From DASYXT01 sp035934555 (lineage in GTDB: Bacteria > Verrucomicrobiota > Verrucomicrobiia > Limisphaerales > UBA8199): a DNA stretch of 30,663 bases. The stretch spans positions 1 to 30,663 of the forward strand of contig DASYXT010000019.1 in NCBI GenBank assembly GCA_035934555.1, written 5' to 3'. The stretch's first letter is position 1. Every line of letters starts with the position of its first letter. This document shows, piece after piece, positions 1 through 6,142 of the stretch. The notes beneath the pieces are model-generated. The model did no database searches and had not been told where the DNA came from. It was given only the letters and a program-made list of their open reading frames with translations. Both the position numbers and the translations under genes were made by a program.

Positions 1-66
1 CAGCTGCACCCCGTCAAGCAGGGCCTGCTGTTCGGCGGTGACAATCGGTCGATGTTTAGTCTTCAT
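1..66 (-). CDS. N-terminal fragment of an unidentified protein
   Basis: On the minus strand an ATG at 66-64 opens 22 codons without a stop before the window edge, beginning MKTKHRPIVTAEQQALL. Codon use resembles the neighbouring genes. A weak purine-rich stretch (GTGGGG) lies just upstream of the ATG. The fragment is too short for family assignment. It would be divergent from the exonuclease gene at 301, with about 230 bases between the two starts. Confidence 0.4.
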   Translation of the reverse strand, partial: MKTKHRPIVTAEQQALLDGVQL

Positions 67-300
67 TGGCCCCACAGGTAAAAAAAGTGCGGGCCAATGT
101 CCAGCTCAAATAAACAGGGATTTGCTTTTCAGTGACTTACCGGTGTTTTGACTCCGCCATACCCATGGGCCTGTGGAGCGTCCGCGGCGTAGGTCGAGCT
201 GACACGCTATCGATGAAAATGGATGCTTTGGCAAAAGGCATGTATTATTTGGCGAAACGCACGTTTGGATGAAACCGGTCTCAACCTGGGTTAACGCCGC

Positions 301-1089
301 ATGAAAATTGCCAGCTACAATGTTAATGGCATCCGCTCGCGCTTGCCGAATCTGCTCGAGTGGTTGCAGCGCGAGGCGCCCGATGTCGTCTGCTTACAGG
401 AACTGAAGGCCCCCGACGAAGCCTTCCCGGTGCTGGCAATCCGCTCCGCCGGTTACGGGGCGGTTTGGAGTGGACAAAAGTCCTGGAACGGCGTGGCGAT
501 TCTGGCGCGGAACGCCAATCCGATCGAAACCAGGCGCAAGCTGCCGGGAGGCGAGGAAGATTCCCACAGCCGGTATATCGAAGCGACAGTGAATGGCGTT
601 TTGATCGGCTGCTTGTACCTGCCGAATGGCAACCCGCAACCCGGACCGAAATTCGACTACAAATTGGCGTGGTTCGAACGACTGATTCGACACGCGGGCG
701 CGCTGTGCGAGGGCGGGCAGCCGGGGGTCCTCGCCGGCGATTACAACGTCGTGCCGACCGACTTTGACATTTACGACCCGCGCTCCTGGCGCAAGGATGC
801 ATTGCTCCAGCCCCAAACGCGTGAATGCTACCAGCGCCTGCTGGCTCAGGGCTGGACCGATGCGCTGCGGGCCCGTTTCCCGGATCAGCCGGTTTACACA
901 TTCTGGGATTACTTCCGTCAACACTGGGAAAGGAATGCCGGCTTGAGGATTGATCATCTCCTGCTGAATCCTGCGCTCAAATCGCAAATGACCGATGCCG
1001 GTGTCGATACCTGGGTGCGCGGCCAACCCGGCGCCAGCGACCATGCCCCAACCTGGGTGCGATTGGGAATGTCCGGGCGGAGCTCGTAA
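301..1089 (+). CDS. xth: Exodeoxyribonuclease III (AP endonuclease family)
   Basis: Metal-dependent 3'-5' exonuclease and abasic-site endonuclease of base-excision repair, acting in the cytoplasm on DNA. The 262-residue protein matches the usual family length (about 260). The whole endonuclease/exonuclease/phosphatase fold is visible: SYNVNGIR at residues 5-12, metal-binding Glu34 in LQELK, D147 and N149 in GDYNV, the FWDYF and RNAGLRIDH segment near 201-219 with D218, and the terminal SDHAP motif with D247-H248. The ATG at 301 places SYNVNGIR at the expected distance from the N-terminus. No clear ribosome binding site precedes it. The gene stands alone, divergent from the fragment at the left edge and 115 bases before an unrelated FHA gene. 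XthA is the best call; the related ExoA subfamily is less likely but not excluded. Confidence 0.93.
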   Translation: MKIASYNVNGIRSRLPNLLEWLQREAPDVVCLQELKAPDEAFPVLAIRSAGYGAVWSGQKSWNGVAILARNANPIETRRKLPGGEEDSHSRYIEATVNGVLIGCLYLPNGNPQPGPKFDYKLAWFERLIRHAGALCEGGQPGVLAGDYNVVPTDFDIYDPRSWRKDALLQPQTRECYQRLLAQGWTDALRARFPDQPVYTFWDYFRQHWERNAGLRIDHLLLNPALKSQMTDAGVDTWVRGQPGASDHAPTWVRLGMSGRSS

Positions 1090-1204
1090 GGGCCATGGCG
1101 CGCTTGGCTGGCGGGGACGCATTCGAAGAGAAAATGCGGAAAAAGCAGGGTGAATTTTCTGTTGGACAGTCACGCAACTTTGTGAAATAAATTTCCTGGT
1201 CCGC

Positions 1205-2587
1205 ATGCCGCGACTGGTCGTCAACCCCGGTTCGCCTGCCGCTTGGGAAGTCCAACTCAAGCCGGGTGAAAATTTCCTCGGCCGCTCAGAGGCCAACGAT
1301 TTCCAACTGCCTGACCCATCCGTCTCAGGTTCGCATTGCCAAATCACTGTATCGGATGGCGCGGTGGTGGTTCGGGACCTTGGCTCAACCAATGGCACAT
1401 TTGTCAATCGCGCGCCGATCCATGAAGCTGCGCTTCAAACCGGCCAAACGCTGCAAATAGGACAAGTGGAATTGCTGTTTTGTGGCGATGGTTCCCTTGC
1501 CGCGCCACCACGAACCGGTCCTCCCCCACTCCCCACACCGGTCCTGCCCAAGCCGCGCTCGAGCGCAGCGCCGCAGGGCTTGGTGCTGTCAGCCGGCGCA
1601 GACGTGAACATCGAACAAGACCCGGCGCTCTGGCAGGCACCCCCTCCACTGCCCGCCGCCGCGGTCAGCGAAGCCGACGTGCCGCTGTCGGGCAACTGCA
1701 AGCACCATCCCCGGAGCGCCGGCCGCCACTATTGCCCTCAGTGCCGCAAGTTCTATTGCGATTTGTGTGTGAACTCGCGCCCGACCGGCGCTGTTCAACA
1801 GAAATTCTGCCGGCATTGTGGCAGTGCCTGTGTCAAAGCGCATGTCCAGCCGCTGCGGCCCGTAGCGCCCCAAAGCTTTTACAAACGGATGCCGAGTGCG
1901 TTCCTGTATCCGTTCCGCGGCACAGGCTTGTTGATGCTGATTGTCAGCACGGTCGTCCTCTCCGTCATCCAAATGGCCATGTTCGGCTGGTTTTCCATCC
2001 TGCTGGTGATCGCGGCCTTCGGCTATCTGTTCTCGTACATGCAGAACATCATTCATGCGACCGCCAACGAAGAGGAGCAGATGCCAGAGTTGCCGGGATT
2101 TGACGACGTGTTTGGCGGCGCGTTTCGTCTTGCGGTAACCACTCTGGCCAGCTTCGGTCTGCCCATTGCGCTGGCGCTAATCGCCTTCTTTTCCGAAGCT
2201 GAGATTCCGGCCGTCGCCATAATTGCCACCACCGTTCTGGGGTGTCTTTACTTCCCGATGGCATTTCTGGCCGTGGCGATGAAGGATTCGGCATTGGCGG
2301 CGAACCCGTTGGTGGTTGTCCCGGCCATCCTGAGGGTCCCGCTTGGATACCTGCTCACCGCCATCGTCGTTGTGGGTGTGTATGCGGTGCGGGAGGTGGG
2401 CGATGTGGTGACCAGCGCCGTTAGCCGGGCCAGCTTTCACACTCGCGACATGTCCACCATGTTCAGCAGCTTTGGCCTGCGGGCCGTTTGGGCGCTCATC
2501 AGCGTTTACCTGCTGGTGGTGAGCATGCGGATCCTTGGCTTGCTCTACGTGACCAACAAGCAGAAGTTCGGCTGGTTCCAGCGCTAG
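1205..2587 (+). CDS. FHA domain / B-box-like zinc cluster / multi-pass membrane protein, copy 1
   Basis: A 460-residue protein of unknown function. Residues about 18-92 form an FHA domain, a phosphothreonine-peptide reader: G26-R27-S28, S43-x-H-like SGSH at 41-44, and GSTNGTFVN at 60-68. A proline-rich linker (about 100-160) follows. Next is a cysteine cluster with spacing CxxH-x8-CxxC-x4-CxxC-x13-CxxC (C165, H168, C177, C180, C185, C188, C202, C205), like a B-box zinc finger followed by a CxxC pair. The C-terminal half has about six hydrophobic segments (near 237-257, 258-282, 309-330, 334-356, 376-397, 428-449) with a loop rich in Glu and Pro around 288-301 that resembles DUF4013-type membrane proteins. 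The soluble domains probably face the cytoplasm, where phosphoprotein partners would be. A close paralogue follows 58 bases downstream. No kinase or phosphatase gene lies nearby, so a signalling role is inference. Confidence 0.85.
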   Translation: MPRLVVNPGSPAAWEVQLKPGENFLGRSEANDFQLPDPSVSGSHCQITVSDGAVVVRDLGSTNGTFVNRAPIHEAALQTGQTLQIGQVELLFCGDGSLAAPPRTGPPPLPTPVLPKPRSSAAPQGLVLSAGADVNIEQDPALWQAPPPLPAAAVSEADVPLSGNCKHHPRSAGRHYCPQCRKFYCDLCVNSRPTGAVQQKFCRHCGSACVKAHVQPLRPVAPQSFYKRMPSAFLYPFRGTGLLMLIVSTVVLSVIQMAMFGWFSILLVIAAFGYLFSYMQNIIHATANEEEQMPELPGFDDVFGGAFRLAVTTLASFGLPIALALIAFFSEAEIPAVAIIATTVLGCLYFPMAFLAVAMKDSALAANPLVVVPAILRVPLGYLLTAIVVVGVYAVREVGDVVTSAVSRASFHTRDMSTMFSSFGLRAVWALISVYLLVVSMRILGLLYVTNKQKFGWFQR

Positions 2588-2601
2588 CCCTGAAAGTTCG
2601 T

Positions 2602-2658
2602 ATGGCCCGGCTCGTTGTCAATCCCGGCACGCCGGAGGATGGCAGATGTCTGCAATAA
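2602..2658 (+). pseudogene. Vestigial N-terminus of a copy-1-like FHA gene
   Basis: An ATG at 2602 opens 18 codons reading MARLVVNPGTPEDGRCLQ and then a TAA. Its first ten residues nearly match the start of the upstream gene (MPRLVVNPGS). It overlaps the true start of the next gene (2646) in another frame, and it contains that gene's ribosome binding site. It looks like the remnant of a duplicated 5' end. It might still be translated as a short leader coupled to the downstream gene; sequence alone cannot separate the two. Confidence 0.55.
2634..2638 (+). promoter_or_regulatory. Ribosome binding site of FHA copy 2
   Basis: GGAGG sits 7 bases before the ATG at 2646 and fixes that start. It lies inside the vestigial reading frame at 2602-2658, where it encodes part of its Pro-Glu-Asp stretch. 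Confidence 0.7.
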
Positions 2659-4022
2659 ACAACAACACGCCTGGTTCCAAAATTAAACGAGGTCCGCGCC
2701 TGTTGCTTCAGCAACCGGGAGGAAACCTAACCGAATGGCTCTTGCAACCCGGCGCGAATTCCGTGGGTCGCGCAGCAGAAAACCAAATCCAAATCGATCA
2801 TCCGTCCGTTTCGAGCGCTCATTGCTCCATCACGGTGAATGGAAATGCTCTGTCTGTCCGCGACCACGGCTCAACTAATGGAACGTTTGTGGATGGTGTT
2901 CCCATAGCCGAGGGCCTGCTGCAGGACGGGCAAACGCTACAAGTCGGGCAGGTGGAAATGACCGTCCGTTTTGACGCCTGGCCAACATCCAGCGCCGCAG
3001 CAGCGGACCCTGACTGGAATTCATCGCCGCGCCAACCAGCACCGGCGCCCAAACCTGTTGAGCCCGAGTTTGTCGGCGCCCAAACCTGCAAGTTCCACCC
3101 GAAAATGGCGGCGCGCTACCAATGCGCCCAATGCGGGGAGTTTTTCTGCGACGCTTGCGTGGCGCTGCGCCAAGGCGGACGCCCATTCTGCCGGCACTGC
3201 GGTGTAGCGTGCGCGCCGGTCCTGGCCCGGCTTGGGGAGGCGGTCGAGAAAGGATTCCTGGCGAGATTGCCTGGCGCATTCGCTTACCCCGTGCGCGGCG
3301 CGGGAGTTGTTGTAGTGATTGTGGGGATCGTTTTATTCGGACTGCTCAAAGCCGGCGAGGCCTGCCTCCATTTCCGAAACCTGCGCATTTTGATATTTGG
3401 GATCATTGTGGAAGTGTTTGCCGGTGGATACCTGTTCGCTTTTCTGCAAAACATCATCCATGCGACTGCCGCCGAGGAGCGCGAACTGCCCGACTTGCCA
3501 GGCATCAGCAATTTCCTCGAGGATGTGATTGTCCCGTTCTTCAGGTTATTGGCGCTGCTGCTGCTGAGTTTTGCTCCTGTAATTGGCCTGGCGGTATGGG
3601 CAGGAAAAGACGCAGAGGGTGCTGCCGGCCTGATCACTTGGACAGCACTGTTGGCTGGGTGCCTGTATTTTCCTATGGCGTTCCTGGCGGTGGCCATTCA
3701 TGACTCGATTGCCGCGGCCAATCCCCTGGTTGTTGTTCCCTCGCTCTTCAAAGTCCCATTACCGTATCTGCTGTGCCTGCTATTTCTCGCTCTCGTGGCG
3801 GGACTTCAATATGGCGGCGGCGTCTGGTTGGACCGAACCTTTCCCGACGGCATGACGACCGGGTCAATGGGACAGTTATTCGGGATGATAGGGCTGCTGG
3901 CCCTCCTCAGTTTTGTCTGCCTCTATTTGCTCATCGTTGCGGTTCACCTGCTTGGGGTGGTGTTTGTTACCCGGAAGCACGCGTTAGGCTGGCTTAGGCC
4001 ACAGCCCGGCGAAGGGAAGTAA
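2646..4022 (+). CDS. FHA domain / B-box-like zinc cluster / multi-pass membrane protein, copy 2
   Basis: A 458-residue paralogue of the gene ending at 2587 with the same order of parts. The FHA domain spans about 36-108 (G41-R42, HPSVSSAH at 52-59, STNGTFVDG at 76-84). A low-complexity linker follows. The metal cluster keeps the same spacing except for the last gap (C148, H151, C160, C163, C168, C171, C182, C185, with x10 instead of x13 before the last pair). The membrane half holds about six hydrophobic segments and shares with copy 1 the segments QNIIHAT, LPGCLYFPMAFLAVA-like and AANPLVVVP. It has about 18 extra residues at the N-terminus relative to copy 1. The start at 2646 has a strong GGAGG ribosome binding site 7 bases upstream. 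Copy 1 and copy 2 are probably cotranscribed; a hetero-oligomer is possible. Function is unknown. Confidence 0.85.
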   Translation: MSAINNNTPGSKIKRGPRLLLQQPGGNLTEWLLQPGANSVGRAAENQIQIDHPSVSSAHCSITVNGNALSVRDHGSTNGTFVDGVPIAEGLLQDGQTLQVGQVEMTVRFDAWPTSSAAAADPDWNSSPRQPAPAPKPVEPEFVGAQTCKFHPKMAARYQCAQCGEFFCDACVALRQGGRPFCRHCGVACAPVLARLGEAVEKGFLARLPGAFAYPVRGAGVVVVIVGIVLFGLLKAGEACLHFRNLRILIFGIIVEVFAGGYLFAFLQNIIHATAAEERELPDLPGISNFLEDVIVPFFRLLALLLLSFAPVIGLAVWAGKDAEGAAGLITWTALLAGCLYFPMAFLAVAIHDSIAAANPLVVVPSLFKVPLPYLLCLLFLALVAGLQYGGGVWLDRTFPDGMTTGSMGQLFGMIGLLALLSFVCLYLLIVAVHLLGVVFVTRKHALGWLRPQPGEGK

Positions 4023-4169
4023 TGCAGAAGGCGCAAGTTCAGCGCGGCCAAGGATAGTCTACGTTTAGGGTATCCCAGGCACTTTGCTGCACTTGATTGG
4101 TGCTATTGGTTTGGCCGCTGCACGACAAAAAAACATTAAGAACCGTGAAACAAGCCACTTTTCGTCACA

Positions 4170-4199
4170 TTTCAGGCTTGACAAATTGGCGTAAAATGT
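4170..4199 (+). promoter_or_regulatory. Upstream box of PEP-CTERM copy 1
   Basis: TTTCAGGCTTGACAAA (4170-4185), then 5 bases, then GTAAAATGT (4191-4199). The same 16-mer with the same 5-base gap and nearly the same second half stands before the next gene at 5113-5142. TTGACA looks like a -35 hexamer, but the AT-rich element is only 8 bases away, so this is not a standard sigma-70 promoter. It could be an activator or alternative-sigma site, or simply duplicated sequence. Confidence 0.5.
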
Positions 4200-4213
4200 T
4201 CAGGGTGTGCAGC

Positions 4214-5014
4214 ATGAACTCTCGGAAAGCAATGATTTCATTAAATCGCAGCACACGTGTTGGGACCCTCGTCGGTGTTTGCCTGGCGGTCGCCAGCGGC
4301 GCTTGGGCGCAAATTGGTAGCGTGAACTCCGCAGTAGTCACGCCCGGTTTTTTCCATGACTTTACCTCCGCCACAGAGACCGTGGGCAATGATTACCCCA
4401 CTTTCATTTCCCTTGGCGAATTCGGCGCTGGCCGGGCAGCCTCTGGCGGTTTGAACCGCGACATCTGGCAGTTTTCCAATAACGGGACGAGCGCCTACAC
4501 GCTGGGCGCTAATGACTATTTTACCGTTTCTATGACGATGGTGCTCTTTGGGGAGAGTGGGACTGTGGACAACGAAGCCGGCTTCATCATTCCGAACGCA
4601 AACGGCGGCTTTGGCGGGGGCGATTTGCAATTCATAGCCAAAGCCTCCCAGGATCACTTCATCGGCATGTTCGGCGGGACAGGGTTTTGGAACTCGGGCT
4701 TAACCTATAGCGAAAACACCCCGGTTACCTTGGGAATGACGTATTTCTACGACACGGCGGCGAGCCAGAACGCCTTCAGGTTCTCGGTCACTTACGGCGG
4801 CACGACGGTTTACAGCCCGATCCAGGATTGGACTGGAAATCTGGCGGGCGACACCCTTGGTGGTTATTACCAGATTGGCAATGGGGGTACCAGCCCGGGA
4901 GCGTCTGGCGAGGCGGTCTTCGCTGGCATCTCGTTGGCGGCCGTTCCGGAACCTTCGGTGCTGGCGCTTTTGGGCCTTGGGGGGCTGGCGATGGTGCTGC
5001 GCCGCCGCAGCTAA
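4214..5014 (+). CDS. PEP-CTERM sorted exported protein, copy 1
   Basis: A predicted exported protein of 266 residues. An N-terminal signal peptide begins MNSRKAMISLNR, continues through a hydrophobic stretch and ends near AWAQ. The C-terminus is a typical PEP-CTERM sorting signal: VPEPS, a hydrophobic helix (LALLGLGGLAMVL) and a basic end (RRRS). Such proteins are recognised by exosortase, cut, and placed at the cell surface or in extracellular polymer; no exosortase gene is in this window. The body is Gly/Asn/Ser/Thr-rich and resembles no enzyme I recognise. The reading frame is open from 4097, but the ATG at 4214 fits the signal peptide best, follows a purine-rich AGGGTG, and matches the start of copy 2. 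A strong terminator follows at 5047-5078. Confidence 0.88.
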   Translation: MNSRKAMISLNRSTRVGTLVGVCLAVASGAWAQIGSVNSAVVTPGFFHDFTSATETVGNDYPTFISLGEFGAGRAASGGLNRDIWQFSNNGTSAYTLGANDYFTVSMTMVLFGESGTVDNEAGFIIPNANGGFGGGDLQFIAKASQDHFIGMFGGTGFWNSGLTYSENTPVTLGMTYFYDTAASQNAFRFSVTYGGTTVYSPIQDWTGNLAGDTLGGYYQIGNGGTSPGASGEAVFAGISLAAVPEPSVLALLGLGGLAMVLRRRS

Positions 5015-5046
5015 TGTAAGCTAATTTCATTTTAGAGAACTCCCCA

Positions 5047-5078
5047 AGACCCCGCGGGTTCATCCCGCGGGGTCTTTT
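5047..5078 (+). terminator. Rho-independent terminator after PEP-CTERM copy 1
   Basis: A perfect 11-bp stem GACCCCGCGGG / CCCGCGGGGTC (5048-5058 and 5064-5074) with loop TTCAT, followed by TTTT. An extra A-T pair extends the stem by one. Confidence 0.9.
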
Positions 5079-5112
5079 AGTTTGGACCGCGATTTGGGCG
5101 CGCTGCGTAAAC

Positions 5113-5142
5113 TTTCAGGCTTGACAAAAGACCGTAACATGT
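5113..5142 (+). promoter_or_regulatory. Upstream box of PEP-CTERM copy 2
   Basis: TTTCAGGCTTGACAAA (5113-5128), 5 bases, then GTAACATGT (5134-5142). Identical in the 16-mer and the spacing to the box at 4170-4199. It ends only 5 bases before the preferred start at 5148, against 14 bases for copy 1, so the shared element probably includes or precedes a transcription start very close to the coding region. Confidence 0.5.
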
Positions 5143-5147
5143 GCATC

Positions 5148-6005
5148 ATGCACACGATAAACACTCGGAAAGCTATGAAGGCCCTCCTTACCTGTGGACT
5201 AATTACAATCTTTGAGACCGGTCTTGCAGTCGCCCAAATCGGGTCGATCAACTCGTACACGTTGATGCCCAGGGTTTTCAATGACATACCAACCGCTAAC
5301 GGCACGTACATCAATAGCTACCCGGCATATCCCGGCGGGCCCGGCTTCGTTTCGTTTAGTGAGCAGAACGTTACATCTGCCACCGGTTTTGCCAACCGTG
5401 ACGTCTGGTACTTCTCGAATAACGGTGGAACCTCTCCGTATTTGTTTCAAAACGGCGATTATTTCCACACTTCCATGAACGTGACGATAGTCGGCAACAC
5501 TTCGGGCATCGACCTGGAAGCCGGTTATTTGTTCAGCAACCCGAGCGGCGGTTTCGGCGGTGACCTGCAACTCCTGATGAATGTGAACAATGGGGTCGTC
5601 GTGCAGTTCGGCGGACCTTCCTACTATCCTTTCTCGCCGAGTGCCGGGGGGTACCCGGGGGCCGGTGGCGGCGTGCCGAACTACCTGCCCGGATTGACCT
5701 ACAATCTCTCAATGAGCTACCTCCCCGATCCGCTTACAGGTCGCAACGCGTTCCAGTATTGGGTGAATGGACAGCAAGCTGCCTCATCGCCTGGTAATCC
5801 CTACTTCGATCTCGCACCGGGTGCGAGTATCGGCAGCGCTGGTGATTTTCTGGGTGGGTATTTTCAAATTCAACGCAGCACCGCTGCCGGAAATAACGGC
5901 GCAGTGATTTTCGGGGACATCACCATCACCTCCGTGCCTGAACCCTCGTTTCTCGCGCTGTTGAGCTTTGGCGGGCTGGCAATGGCGCTGCGCCGCCGCA
6001 GCTAA
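5148..6005 (+). CDS. PEP-CTERM sorted exported protein, copy 2
   Basis: A 285-residue paralogue of the previous gene. The signal peptide (MHTINTRKAMKALLTC onward, ending near AVAQ) is followed by the same AQIGS-N-S start of the mature protein. The shared segments NRD-W-FSNNG, EAG, GGFGG-DLQ and GG-YQI/FQI run along both proteins. The C-terminus is VPEPS, a hydrophobic helix and RRRS, the exosortase sorting signal. An insertion rich in Gly, Pro and Tyr near the middle makes it longer than copy 1. The ATG at 5148 is chosen by alignment with copy 1; in-frame ATGs at 5139 and 5175 are alternatives. Likely located at the cell surface; function unknown. Confidence 0.87.
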   Translation: MHTINTRKAMKALLTCGLITIFETGLAVAQIGSINSYTLMPRVFNDIPTANGTYINSYPAYPGGPGFVSFSEQNVTSATGFANRDVWYFSNNGGTSPYLFQNGDYFHTSMNVTIVGNTSGIDLEAGYLFSNPSGGFGGDLQLLMNVNNGVVVQFGGPSYYPFSPSAGGYPGAGGGVPNYLPGLTYNLSMSYLPDPLTGRNAFQYWVNGQQAASSPGNPYFDLAPGASIGSAGDFLGGYFQIQRSTAAGNNGAVIFGDITITSVPEPSFLALLSFGGLAMALRRRS

Positions 6006-6026
6006 TTCAACTTTAGAGAACTCCTT

Positions 6027-6058
6027 AACCCCCGCCGGTTCATCCCGCGGGGTTTTTT
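6027..6058 (+). terminator. Rho-independent terminator after PEP-CTERM copy 2
   Basis: Same design and same TTCAT loop as the terminator at 5047-5078. The left arm (AACCCCCGCCGG) has drifted slightly from a perfect complement of the right arm (CCCGCGGGGTT), and a run of T follows. The preceding TTTAGAGAACTCC is also shared with copy 1, so the terminator was duplicated with the gene. Confidence 0.82.
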
Positions 6059-6142
6059 GTTGGTCGCGATGTCGCGCTCAACGGTTTCCCGGCTTTCCGG
6101 CCTGGACCGTTCGGGACCTGCCTCCTCATCCTCTGACCTCTG

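Noticed and set aside
394..1407. Long minus-strand open frame opposite the exonuclease and the FHA gene
   Set aside because: It is the shadow of real genes in GC-rich DNA: it crosses two unrelated plus-strand genes, has no recognisable domain and has low-complexity Arg/Pro/Gly-rich translation.
4097..4213. Longer start for PEP-CTERM copy 1 at 4097
   Set aside because: The added 39 residues would precede the signal peptide and include the box shared with copy 2, so the region is more likely non-coding.
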